31,867 nucleotides of DNA, taken from positions 1-31,867 of the forward strand of contig JAUVJM010000001.1 in assembly GCA_030596585.1 (NCBI GenBank), given 5' to 3'. Under the pieces are notes generated by a model. The model was not told the DNA's origin. It was given only the letters and a program-made list of their open reading frames with translations, and did not search any database. The position numbers and the translations under genes were made by a program. This document shows, one piece after another, positions 23,776 to 31,443 of this stretch. The stretch is from a bacterium (GTDB taxonomy: Bacteria > NPL-UPA2 > JAUVJM01). How positions within the stretch are numbered: the stretch's first letter is position 1; the number at the start of each line of letters is the position of its first letter.

Positions 23776-23867
23776 AGATTCTTCATTCCTTCGCTTTGCT
23801 CGAGGACAGGCGCTTTGCGACTCAGAATGACAGAATGGAATGTCATTCTGAGCGAAGCGAAGAATCT
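23776..23867. repeat. Palindromic dispersed repeat, AGATTCTTC/TGTCATTCTGAG type
   Basis: Outer arms AGATTCTTC (23776-23784) and GAAGAATCT (23859-23867) are inverted copies. Inside lie CAGAATGACA (23823-23832) and TGTCATTCTG (23841-23850), also inverted, and GAGCGAAGCGAAG. Same architecture as the units at 11146-11240 and 31308-31400. Confidence 0.55.
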
Positions 23868-23982
23868 AATATCAAGACTCGTCAGAATACGTAACCTAAC
23901 TTATGAAGAGAACCACTAAGTAAAGTTCTGGCTGTCTGTAATAATCTATCTCGCCGCACTCTTGCAACTCTATAACCTATAG

Positions 23983-24111
23983 GCTAAGCTTACATATGAT
24001 TTCGGGCAGGCGGTTTTGATTGACGCTGAGCAAAGGAGTGGTGTATCATACGTCGATGAAGAGGAAGCCTGGGCTAAAGTTTCACACTTTGGTTTTTCAG
24101 AAAGGACTTAA
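23983..24111 (+). pseudogene. Short coding-like remnant of unknown gene
   Basis: A 42-codon frame open from TAG 23980-23982 to TAA 24109-24111 encodes a protein-like peptide with an acidic, Trp-containing end (VLIDAEQRSGVSYVDEEEAW, then AKVSHFGFSERT). Amino-acid choice looks coding rather than random, but no ATG or GTG start with a ribosome site is present. It is probably the 3' end of a deleted gene. Family not recognised. Confidence 0.3.
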
Positions 24112-24136
24112 GTGTAGTTAATTCGTCAGCTCAAGA

Positions 24137-24214
24137 GCGCCCGTAGCTCAGTCAGGATAGAGCAGCGGTTTCCTAAACCGCGGGCCGGAGGTTCGAGTCC
24201 TCTCGGGCGCACCA
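24137..24214 (+). tRNA. tRNA-Arg (anticodon CCT), with encoded CCA
   Basis: The acceptor stem GCGCCCG (24137-24143) pairs with CGGGCGC (24204-24210), followed by A and CCA (24211-24214). The anticodon stem GCGGT/ACCGC encloses a 7-base loop TTCCTAA with anticodon CCT at 24172-24174, reading AGG codons. The TpsiC arm shows GGTTCGAGTCC and the D arm TAGCTCAGTCAGGATAGAGC. All cloverleaf parts are present, so the tRNA should be functional. CCA is encoded in the gene. It borders a toxin-antitoxin cassette. Confidence 0.95.
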
Positions 24215-24259
24215 GGATACGTTATTTTGACGTATCGGAATCGCAAAAGGCTATTATAA

Positions 24260-24562
24260 ATGAATAAATTGCCTTCAGCATTGAAGAAATATTTCTGGGA
24301 CGTGGAATTCGAAAAGATAGAGTTCAGCAAACGCAAGATATATGTTTTGAAGCGGCTTTTGGAATATGGTGATGAGAAAGCCATTGATTGGATGTGGGAG
24401 AATTTCAAGAAGTCAGAGATGGAAGATGCATTAGTTAATTTCCGTGGATATTCTCGAAAAAGTGCTAATTTTTGGGCACTTATACTAAATGTGCCGAGGG
24501 AGAGGATATTATGTTTGAGGAAACGCTCACCGAAGGGGCAAAAGACAAACTGGCCTTATTAG
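24260..24562 (+). CDS. DUF6922-type antitoxin-like protein, partner of AbiEii toxin
   Basis: A 100-residue protein with the pattern of DUF6922: LPSALKKYFWDVEFEKIEFSK, then VLKRLLEYGDEKAIDWMWENF, and SRKSANFWALILNVPRER. Such proteins sit directly before nucleotidyltransferase (AbiEii/DUF1814) toxins and are thought to neutralise them. ATG 24260 follows AAAAGG. The tail overlaps the toxin gene by 52 bases, so translation is coupled. It lies 45 bases after the tRNA. Antitoxin role is inferred from position. Confidence 0.7.
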   Translation: MNKLPSALKKYFWDVEFEKIEFSKRKIYVLKRLLEYGDEKAIDWMWENFKKSEMEDALVNFRGYSRKSANFWALILNVPRERILCLRKRSPKGQKTNWPY

Positions 24563-25164
24563 GGCAGTCAGGCGTTTTACGGAATGCCTATTTGGCAGGT
24601 GGTACGGCAGCGGCTCTCCAGATAGGGCACCGTATTTCTGTGGATTTTGACTTCTTTACTGCTAAAGAATTTGTACCAAGTGTTTTTTCTGCAGAATTGT
24701 CAAAGTTTGGTTTATTTGACGAAGAGCAAGCAAATAAGGGGAGTGTTTTAGGCGAATTTGAAGGGATAAGCTTTAGCCTTTTTATCTATGAATACCCATT
24801 GATTTTCCCGGCAGTAAAATATCTCTCCTTGGATATAGCGGATATTAGAGACATAGCTGCTATGAAAATAGATGCTGTAGCAACCCGGGGAACAAAAAGA
24901 GATTTCATCGACTTGTACTTCATATGTCAATCCGGGTATCGATTAGTTGAGTTGTTGGATTTCTATAACAAAAAATACCAAAACTTAGCTTCTAACCTTG
25001 TTCATATTCAAAAGAGTTTGGTATTTTTTGATGATGCTGAGCCTGACGAAACGCCAAGGATGCTAAAAGAAGTAGACTGGGAAAAGGTAAAGGATTTTTT
25101 TGAAAATGGAGTGAGGGATGCGGCTTTGGCACAATGTTTCCGGAAGGAGATGAGCGGCAAATGA
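24511..25164 (+). CDS. AbiEii/DUF1814 nucleotidyltransferase toxin
   Basis: A 217-residue protein read from ATG 24511 (ribosome site GGGAGAGGAT). An ATG at 24472 in the same frame would lie deeper inside the antitoxin gene. The nucleotidyltransferase motif YLAGGTAAALQIGHRISVDFDFF (27-49) matches the GG...D.D.F core of AbiEii, the toxin of the AbiE/AbiG abortive infection systems that modify tRNA or target nucleotides. A later segment KIDAVATRGTKRDFIDLYFI carries the conserved K and D of motifs III/IV. With DUF6922 ahead it forms a two-gene type IV-like toxin-antitoxin pair next to a tRNA. It overlaps the PHP gene by 4 bases (ATGA). Confidence 0.8.
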   Translation: MFEETLTEGAKDKLALLGQSGVLRNAYLAGGTAAALQIGHRISVDFDFFTAKEFVPSVFSAELSKFGLFDEEQANKGSVLGEFEGISFSLFIYEYPLIFPAVKYLSLDIADIRDIAAMKIDAVATRGTKRDFIDLYFICQSGYRLVELLDFYNKKYQNLASNLVHIQKSLVFFDDAEPDETPRMLKEVDWEKVKDFFENGVRDAALAQCFRKEMSGK

Positions 25165-25823
25165 AAAAAGGTACGATGGTTGATCTTCACATGCATTCTT
25201 TGTTGAGTGACGGGGTTTTACTCCCGTCGGAATTGGTTCGGCGGGCGCAGGATAAAGGATTGGGCTGCGTTGCCGTTACTGACCATGCGGATATGTCGAA
25301 TCTTGAACAGGTTATCGGACAGCTCGTTAAGGCATGTTCGTCTCTTGCCGAAAGCATGGACGTTCGTGTGATTCCCGGCGTCGAGCTGACCCACATTCCG
25401 CTCCTTGTTATCCCTGATATGGTTCGGAGATCCCGCGAGGCTGGTGCAAGGCTTGTGCTGCTTCACGGAGAAACAATCGTTGAGCCTGTGGCTCCCGGAA
25501 CCAACCGTGCGGCTATCGAATCCGGCGTGGATATCCTTGCTCATCCGGGCTTGATTACTCCTGAAGAAGTGAAACTTGCGCAGGAGAATTCGGTTTGCCT
25601 TGAGGTATCCGGAAGGAAAGGGCATTCTTTAACAAATGGGCATGTGGTGAAACTGGCAAGGGAATCCGGAACACAACTCACGTTTGGTTCGGATACGCAT
25701 GAGCCGGGAGATATTCGGACTTTTGAAGAGGCAAAAAAGATATGTCTTGGGGCAGGGTTGAGTGAGGATGAGGTGGACAGGCTGTTTGAGAATGCGTGGA
25801 AACTCGCGGAGAAAGTGGGATAG
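25161..25823 (+). CDS. PHP-domain phosphoesterase
   Basis: A 220-residue PHP-family protein. The open frame runs back to 25134, but ATG 25161 in the ATGA overlap is preferred; AAGGAG lies 11 bases ahead. Motifs: DLHMHSLLSDG (metal-binding HxH), TDHAD, PGVELTH, LLHGE, AHPGLITPEE and GSDTHEPGD. These are the metal ligands and active-site positions of the histidinol-phosphatase-like or PHP phosphoesterase family. Substrate unknown. It is followed in the same direction by a TPR protein, two kinases and the secretin. Confidence 0.78.
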   Translation: MKKGTMVDLHMHSLLSDGVLLPSELVRRAQDKGLGCVAVTDHADMSNLEQVIGQLVKACSSLAESMDVRVIPGVELTHIPLLVIPDMVRRSREAGARLVLLHGETIVEPVAPGTNRAAIESGVDILAHPGLITPEEVKLAQENSVCLEVSGRKGHSLTNGHVVKLARESGTQLTFGSDTHEPGDIRTFEEAKKICLGAGLSEDEVDRLFENAWKLAEKVG

Positions 25824-25842
25824 ATTTATGGTGAGGAAAGAG

Positions 25843-26499
25843 ATGAAAGAAGACAAACTCAATAAGATGGTCGATAGCGCTCTGGCATTCCTGAGGGAAA
25901 AGCGGAAGCTGGTTATCAGAATACTTCTGGTTGTGGTACTGGTTGCGGCGGCTTTTCTGCTTGCCGGTTCTCGACTGAAGCAGAAGGAGCTTCTGGCGAG
26001 AAGGATATTCAGCGAGGGGCAGAATGCTTTCAGAGAAGAGAAGTTCGATAATGCGCTGAGCTCATTTAGGAAGGTGTGCAGGGACTACCCGCGCAGTAAG
26101 GTGGGTGAGCAGGCTGTCATCTACACTGCTGAAAGCCTTTGCCGTCTCGGCGAGTTAGAGAAAGCAGAAACCAGTTTTAGTGAATATCTTGCTTTGTATC
26201 CCGGGGGAGAGTTCTGCGCCGCTGCCCACGAAGGGCTGGGGTATCTGATGGAGCAGAGGGAAGATTACCGGAAAGCCATTGAAGCCTACAGGCAGGTTTT
26301 CGAGGACTGTTCCGGAAGTTATCTGGCTCCTCGGGCAATGCTCAGCATCGGACGTTGTTTTGAGGCGATGGGAATGTGGGAAGAGGCGAAGGAGTCTTAT
26401 GAAGAGTTGATTTCCTCTTATCCCTGGAGCTCTTCCGTTACTCTTGCAGGAGCATACCTTGACGTGGTGGAATGGGAAATAAAAAAGAAAGAAAAATAG
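25843..26499 (+). CDS. Membrane-anchored TPR protein
   Basis: A 218-residue protein using ATG 25843, which has GAGGAAAG six bases ahead; ATG 25828 in the same frame is an alternative. One membrane helix (RKLVIRILLVVVLVAAAFLLAG) near 20-42 follows a basic N-terminus, so the rest faces the periplasm. It contains TPR-type helices: ARRIFSEGQNAFREEKFDNALSSFRKVCRDYP, LCRLGELEKAETSFSEYLALYP, YLMEQREDYRKAIEAYRQVF, ARPLIKE-type repeats and FEAMGMWEEAKESYEELIS. About four TPR/YfgM-like repeats. It overlaps the first kinase by 28 bases. Role: probable scaffold or partner of the kinase or secretin. Confidence 0.65.
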   Translation: MKEDKLNKMVDSALAFLREKRKLVIRILLVVVLVAAAFLLAGSRLKQKELLARRIFSEGQNAFREEKFDNALSSFRKVCRDYPRSKVGEQAVIYTAESLCRLGELEKAETSFSEYLALYPGGEFCAAAHEGLGYLMEQREDYRKAIEAYRQVFEDCSGSYLAPRAMLSIGRCFEAMGMWEEAKESYEELISSYPWSSSVTLAGAYLDVVEWEIKKKEK

Positions 26500-28832
26500 A
26501 AGAAGAGTCGGTTTCTCCTGAAGCAAAATCTTCTGACGAAGATAATCCCTTTGCCGGTCTTAAGGAACTCGGGCCATATTCCATTGAAGGGGAGCTGGGT
26601 CACGGCGGTATGGGCTGCGTTTTCAGGGCAAGGGATACCCGTGATGGCAAAACCGTTGCCGTCAAGGTTATGTCTCCCGGTTTCTCAATGGATGAATCCA
26701 TGGTGAGGCGGTTCAAACGGGAGGCGTCTCTCCTCCAGGGTCTCCATCATCGCGGTATCGTCACAATACTTGACGTCAATATGGAAGAGGAGCCCAAATA
26801 TTATGTCATGGAGTTTATTCCCGGGCGAACTCTGGCGGATGAACTGAAACAGGGCCCGCTTCCGGCGGATGATGTACTCGGAATCGCGTGGCAGGTGGCA
26901 GAGGCGCTTGGTGCGGCTCATGAAGCGGGCATAATCCACAGGGACATAAAGCCGTCGAATATCATGAGGGATGAGACCGGAACAATAAAACTGACGGACT
27001 TTGGAATAGCGCGAGTGATTGGAACAAGCGGCGGTACAAAGGCGGGAAAGTTTCTGGGCACACCTGCTTATATGTCGCCTGAGCAGGTTCTTGGAAAGCA
27101 ATTGGGGACGGCGTCGGACATATATTCCTTCGGAGTGGTTCTCTATGAAATGCTAACGGGAAAGTCTCCGTTTGAATCTTCCAATCCGCTGGTTGTTATG
27201 GGCAGTCATGTTTATGAAGACCCGCCTCCTCCGAAAGAGCTGAATCCTGATGTCCCGGTTATTCTCTCGGAACTCGTGATGGGAATGCTTAAGAAGAAGA
27301 GGGAAAAGCGCATAAGTAATCCAAAAGTTTTCGGGAGCCGGCTTCAGGATTGTATCCGGATTATGGGCGGGGATTTGGTTACGGTGACAAGTGGGATGAG
27401 GCTGGAGGAAGACTCGAAGAGGGAAACCAGGTCGAGACTGGTGAAGTTTGTCCTGTTTTTCTGCGCTGTCGGGATTGCTGTCTTGCTGTTATTGAAAGCC
27501 GGTGGAGGGGTGCGGACACTTGCAGAGCGCTATTTAGTGCCGCCGACGGATTATGCCGCAGTGAGAGAGTCGGTGAGCAAGATGAAAAAACCGTTTCTGA
27601 GGGCGAGAGCGGCTCTCGGGCTTCTCGGCAAAGGAGATTCGGAAAGTTTAGGGGAACTGGAGGCGGCTTTTGAATCCTGTCCCGTTCCTGAGAAAAAGAA
27701 GCTCCTCTCCATAATGGGACGGAGAAAGATTCCGTTGACTATAGCTCTCCTTCACCGTGTGCAGTCTGAGGAGGAGCTAAAACTTGAGGCAGATGAGGCG
27801 ATTGTCAGTTTCGGGGATGGTTTTTTCTCGTCTCTGATGCAGAGCGAGATTAAGTGGACTGATAAACTGGATGCGGCAGGGAAACTGGATGGACGATGGG
27901 TGTCTTCTCTTGTTGAAGCGGCTCTGAAGACTGAGGATGTCGTGGTGCATCTTCAGGCAATTTCGGTCATTGAAGAAATGGGAGGGGATGTCGGAAGTTG
28001 TGTTGAGGGGATTGTTAGCTCTGCCAGGCTGGTGCTTGAGCAAGGTGATGGGGATGAGATAGGACGTCTCTCGCGGCAATTGATGCGGGTAAAGTGTCCT
28101 GAAATGAGGCCTCTCCAGCGCGATATTGCAAGCGGCAGGTATAGAGGGGTTGGGAAAAGCGAAAAACTTCTTATGGCGAAGACGCTTGCTCTTATGGGGG
28201 ATGGTTCGGGAGCAAGCGTACTGCGTGCAAATCTGGGGAATCCAGACCCGTACGAAGCGGTCCCTGCTTACCGGGGAATGGTTGCTCTCAGGGGAAATCG
28301 TGCGCTGCGGGCGATGAAAAGGAAACTTCACTCTGCCGATTCCCTGATGTGCGTTCTGTCTGCGTCTGAACTTTTTGCCATGGGTGATAAAAGAGGAGAG
28401 ACGGTGCTCAGGAAGTGCCTGAAAGACTCTGACTGGCGTGTCCGTCAGGCGGCGGTAGCCGGGTTGGCAGAAGGCGGCAGGGAAGGTGTGCTGGAACAGT
28501 TGAGGGAAGACCTTGAGTGCAAAGAGCGGATGGACGATTCTCGTGAAAGAATATGCGGGGCCTTGGATATACTGGGGGAATATGGCGGGAGTTCGATGTT
28601 GAGTGAGTTCTGTCTTTCCTGTGATGCTGAATTTGTTACTGTCTGCACGAAGGCGCTTTCAAAATCGGCGCGGGATGACAGTGTTAAGGTGCTTGTGGGT
28701 ATAGTTATCAGCAAGGATGACTGCATTTCGGAGGAAGCAAAATTCTGGGCAAGGGCGGGACTCCTGCGTCTTATATCAAAGTGGCTGCCAGAGAATAAGA
28801 TGGAATGGACAGAATCGGAAAATACGAAATAG
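26472..28832 (+). CDS. Transmembrane Ser/Thr protein kinase with HEAT-like outer domain
   Basis: A 786-residue Hanks-type kinase. The kinase domain (about 35-295) has the Gly loop GHGGMG (43-48), ATP Lys65 in VAVKVM, the HRD triad at 156-158, DFG at 176-178 and SPE at 202-204, all intact. One membrane helix (LVKFVLFFCAVGIAVLLLL) lies near 323-341. The outer ~440 residues are built of helical repeats with Arg/Asp hinges (VLRKCLKDSDWRVRQAAVAGLAEG; the same kind recurs at several places), matching HEAT/PBS lyase-like repeats. So it appears to be a receptor-type kinase with an outer protein-interaction or sensing domain. It overlaps the TPR gene and ends 28 bases inside the next kinase gene. Confidence 0.8.
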   Translation: MGNKKERKIEEESVSPEAKSSDEDNPFAGLKELGPYSIEGELGHGGMGCVFRARDTRDGKTVAVKVMSPGFSMDESMVRRFKREASLLQGLHHRGIVTILDVNMEEEPKYYVMEFIPGRTLADELKQGPLPADDVLGIAWQVAEALGAAHEAGIIHRDIKPSNIMRDETGTIKLTDFGIARVIGTSGGTKAGKFLGTPAYMSPEQVLGKQLGTASDIYSFGVVLYEMLTGKSPFESSNPLVVMGSHVYEDPPPPKELNPDVPVILSELVMGMLKKKREKRISNPKVFGSRLQDCIRIMGGDLVTVTSGMRLEEDSKRETRSRLVKFVLFFCAVGIAVLLLLKAGGGVRTLAERYLVPPTDYAAVRESVSKMKKPFLRARAALGLLGKGDSESLGELEAAFESCPVPEKKKLLSIMGRRKIPLTIALLHRVQSEEELKLEADEAIVSFGDGFFSSLMQSEIKWTDKLDAAGKLDGRWVSSLVEAALKTEDVVVHLQAISVIEEMGGDVGSCVEGIVSSARLVLEQGDGDEIGRLSRQLMRVKCPEMRPLQRDIASGRYRGVGKSEKLLMAKTLALMGDGSGASVLRANLGNPDPYEAVPAYRGMVALRGNRALRAMKRKLHSADSLMCVLSASELFAMGDKRGETVLRKCLKDSDWRVRQAAVAGLAEGGREGVLEQLREDLECKERMDDSRERICGALDILGEYGGSSMLSEFCLSCDAEFVTVCTKALSKSARDDSVKVLVGIVISKDDCISEEAKFWARAGLLRLISKWLPENKMEWTESENTK

Positions 28833-29647
28833 AGAAAAAGCTCGGAACCGGAGGCATGGGCACCGTGTTCAGGGCAGAAGACCCTGAATCCGGGAAGCCT
28901 GTGGCGGTCAAAGTTCTTCTGCCTGAGCTTTCCGTCGACCACCTCTATGTAAGCCGGTTTCTGCGTGAGATAGAAGTTATGGAGGAACTGCATCACCCGA
29001 ATATCATTGCTATCTTTGACCATGGACGAGAGTCCGGGGTCGTTTACTTCGTGATGGAGTATGTGGACGGGCCTTCGCTCCGCAAAGTTCTTGATGATGA
29101 GAAGGTCTTAGCCGTTGAGAAATCCCTGCGGATTATCGTTCAGCTTGCGGAGGCGCTCGATTACGCTCACCGGAACCACGTGGTCCATCGTGATATCAAA
29201 CCATCTAACATCCTTCTTGCCGGGGGGCATGATGTCAAGCTCGGAGATTTCGGCGTGGCGAAATCCGCAGGGGCGACGAGGCTAACGAGCACTGGGGGAA
29301 TTGTAGGTTCTCCCGATTACATGTCTCCAGAGCAGGCTCGGGGGAAGATTGCGGATGCGGGTTCCGACATGTATTCTCTTGGGGTAATACTCTACGAAAT
29401 GGTGACGGGAAGGCTTCCTTTCAAGGCGGTAAACCCGGTGCAATTGATTCAGATGCACCAGTATTCAATTCCTGATAACCCTTCCTCTTTCAATCCTGAG
29501 GTTTCGGAGGAGCTTTCTGCGGCGATCATGGGGTTTGTTGAAAAACAGTCTGAGAAAAGGCTCAGGGACGGGGGGATTGCGGCAAAGATACTGAAGGCAA
29601 TGTTGGGGAATGGCTGGACTGATGAGCCATCTTCCCAAATTCCTTGA
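28805..29647 (+). CDS. Soluble Ser/Thr protein kinase
   Basis: A 280-residue Hanks kinase consisting almost only of the catalytic domain. Gly loop GTGGMG (14-19), Lys36, HRD 128-130, DFG 148-150 and SPE 174-176 are all present. No membrane segment, PASTA or other extra domain is visible, so it is cytoplasmic. It probably works with the membrane kinase just upstream, with which it overlaps by 28 bases. The secretin ATG is 41 bases after its stop. Confidence 0.85.
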   Translation: MDRIGKYEIEKKLGTGGMGTVFRAEDPESGKPVAVKVLLPELSVDHLYVSRFLREIEVMEELHHPNIIAIFDHGRESGVVYFVMEYVDGPSLRKVLDDEKVLAVEKSLRIIVQLAEALDYAHRNHVVHRDIKPSNILLAGGHDVKLGDFGVAKSAGATRLTSTGGIVGSPDYMSPEQARGKIADAGSDMYSLGVILYEMVTGRLPFKAVNPVQLIQMHQYSIPDNPSSFNPEVSEELSAAIMGFVEKQSEKRLRDGGIAAKILKAMLGNGWTDEPSSQIP

Positions 29648-29688
29648 CGAAGTGTTACTGTTATAGGATAATTCAATGCGGAGAAAAG

Positions 29689-31311
29689 ATGAAAAGCTCT
29701 AAAAAAAATATATGGTTTGTGTTTACGGGCATAATTTTGCTTTTCGTGTCCTTTGCCTGTGCGGAAGATTTCGTCTCGTTTAATTTCGACAACGCGGATA
29801 TCAAGCTTATCATTAAGCTGGTCAGCGAATTGACTGAGACGAATTTTGTGTATGACGAGGCACAGATCAAGGGAACGGTAACCGTCAGTTGTCCCAGGAA
29901 GATAGCCGTTGGCGATACGTACAGGACACTTGAATCCATTCTGGAAGTCAAAGGTTTTGCCATGGTTTCGTCGGGGGACCTTGTAAAGATTGTGCGCAGA
30001 GCTGATGCGCGTGTGAGGAGTGTGGAGACCAGGATAGGTAAAGAAATCGATGAAATTACACGGGATGACAGGATTTTCACTCAGGTTGTGCGTCTGGAGT
30101 ACGCTGACGTTCAGGACGTGTGGAAGCTCATTGGTCCTCTCGTGCCGAAGGACGGAAGTGTCGTTGTTTCGTCGAAGACGAATACAATTGTCATTACCGA
30201 CACTTCTTCTAACATATATCGTTTGCTGAAGATAATACAGGAAGTGGATAGGGAAACTCCCGCGGGAAAAAAGAGAATATACGTGTACTATCTGGAGAAT
30301 GCCGACCCTGAAGAACTTGCGAGAGTACTGAGTGGAATTAGGGTAGACGAAGCGTCTCAAAAAGGGAAGACTCCATCCAGAGTTCCGAGACTCAGACAAA
30401 TATCCGTGGAGGCTAAGCCAACAATAGTGGCTGACAGGCTCACGAATTCCCTTGTGATAACTGCACTTCCCCGTGATTACGAGATCCTTGAGGAAGTTAT
30501 CAGAAAACTGGACATAAGGAGGGACCAGGTTCTGATAGAGGCTCTCATTGCCGAGGTGAGTCTTGATAAACTCTCCGATCTGGGAGCGGAGCTTGCCACG
30601 TGGGATGAGGCGGTCGAGGGAACTGAGAAAGTTTTCGGGGGCTCTAATTACGGCATGCGGGATGCGGCGGTGCTGGGGGAACTTTCGGGAGCGGTTCTCG
30701 GAGTGATGAAGGGCTCGCAGATCGGTGCCATTATCAACTACTACAAGAAAGATTCCGATTTCAACATCCTGTCGGCTCCCTATCTGTTTACGCGTGATAA
30801 TGAGCAGGCTGAGATTCTCATCGGGAAAAATATTCCGTACGTAACCAAGTCCAGAATAACAGAGACTGATATTTCGACTCCTACTGTCATCAAGACTTAT
30901 GAGTACAAAGACGTGGGTATCAAACTCAGAATAACTCCCCATATCAATCCGAGGGGTTTCGTGCGGCTGGAGATTTATGAGTTGATTGAAAAGCTGACGG
31001 AGGGACCAAGTCCCGATACTCCGGCTACAATCAAGAGAGAAATCTCAAACACTGTGGAGGTCAAGGGCGGCAGTACGGTTGTCATCGGCGGTTTGATAAG
31101 GGATGACGAACGGAAAGTAGTGAGGAAAATTCCTCTGCTCGGGGATATACCGATACTGGGTTTGCTCTTCAGGAAAACCAGCACCGTTATTGAGAAGACA
31201 AGTCTCATGATTTTTATAACGCCGCACATCATAACCTCGCCTGAGCAGATTGAAGAGAAAACACTGCAGAAGAGAAGAGAAGGGGAAGCAATCCTGCCGG
31301 GCAGCAAATGA
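29689..31311 (+). CDS. gspD: Type II secretion system secretin (GspD)
   Basis: A 540-residue secretin using ATG 29689, preceded by GGAG at five bases; a frame open back to 29644 overlaps the kinase gene. Signal peptide residues 1-25. N0-type domain about 26-95 (FVSFNFDNADIKLIIKLVSELTETNFVYDE). Secretin_N repeats follow: VVRLEYADVQDVWKLIGPLV and VYYLENADPEELARVLSG, the second with an insert as in N3. Only two N-domain repeats are visible where GspD often has three. The beta-barrel secretin domain has ILSAPYLFTRDNEQAEILIG, YKDVGIKLRITPHINPRG and VIGGLIRDD, then PLLGDIPILGLLF. It forms the outer-membrane pore of T2SS or type IV pilus machinery. The gspE homologue follows. Confidence 0.88.
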   Translation: MKSSKKNIWFVFTGIILLFVSFACAEDFVSFNFDNADIKLIIKLVSELTETNFVYDEAQIKGTVTVSCPRKIAVGDTYRTLESILEVKGFAMVSSGDLVKIVRRADARVRSVETRIGKEIDEITRDDRIFTQVVRLEYADVQDVWKLIGPLVPKDGSVVVSSKTNTIVITDTSSNIYRLLKIIQEVDRETPAGKKRIYVYYLENADPEELARVLSGIRVDEASQKGKTPSRVPRLRQISVEAKPTIVADRLTNSLVITALPRDYEILEEVIRKLDIRRDQVLIEALIAEVSLDKLSDLGAELATWDEAVEGTEKVFGGSNYGMRDAAVLGELSGAVLGVMKGSQIGAIINYYKKDSDFNILSAPYLFTRDNEQAEILIGKNIPYVTKSRITETDISTPTVIKTYEYKDVGIKLRITPHINPRGFVRLEIYELIEKLTEGPSPDTPATIKREISNTVEVKGGSTVVIGGLIRDDERKVVRKIPLLGDIPILGLLFRKTSTVIEKTSLMIFITPHIITSPEQIEEKTLQKRREGEAILPGSK

Positions 31312-31400
31312 CAGCTTTGCTGTCATTGCGAGCCCCGAAAGCTTTCGGGGCGCGGCAATCCCATGTGAGATTGCTTCGTCACTTTGCTCCTCGCAATGAC
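31308..31400. repeat. Palindromic dispersed repeat, TGTCATTGCGAG type, inside the secretion operon
   Basis: Inverted arms GTCATTGCGAG (31322-31332) and CTCGCAATGAC (31390-31400), inner palindrome CCCCGAAAGCTTTCGGGG (31333-31350), and a hairpin ATGACAGC/GCTGTCAT (31308-31315 and 31319-31326) that includes the secretin stop codon (31309-31311). Similar units are widespread in bacteria. It separates gspD from gspE and may act on mRNA folding or stability. Confidence 0.6.
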
Positions 31401-31443
31401 GTTTTGCCCTGTTTAGACAACATCTACTGGATATCGACGAGTT

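Larger units (their letters stand above)
23735..24136. other. Intergenic region with palindromic repeat and gene remnant
   Basis: The region holds the palindromic repeat at 23776-23867, about 110 bases of AT-rich sequence, a coding-like remnant (23983-24111) and then the tRNA. No intact gene is visible. Repeat, remnant and adjacent toxin-antitoxin pair make it look like a scar of past insertion or deletion next to a tRNA. Confidence 0.5.

Noticed and set aside
24148..24408. 86-residue minus-strand frame covering the tRNA
   Set aside because: It is antisense to tRNA-Arg and to the DUF6922 gene; such frames are a common false call at tRNAs.
29449..30942. 497-residue minus-strand open frame opposite the second kinase and gspD
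   Set aside because: It mirrors genes with intact catalytic and secretin motifs, and its peptide has low-complexity Ser/Arg/His content with no recognisable domain.
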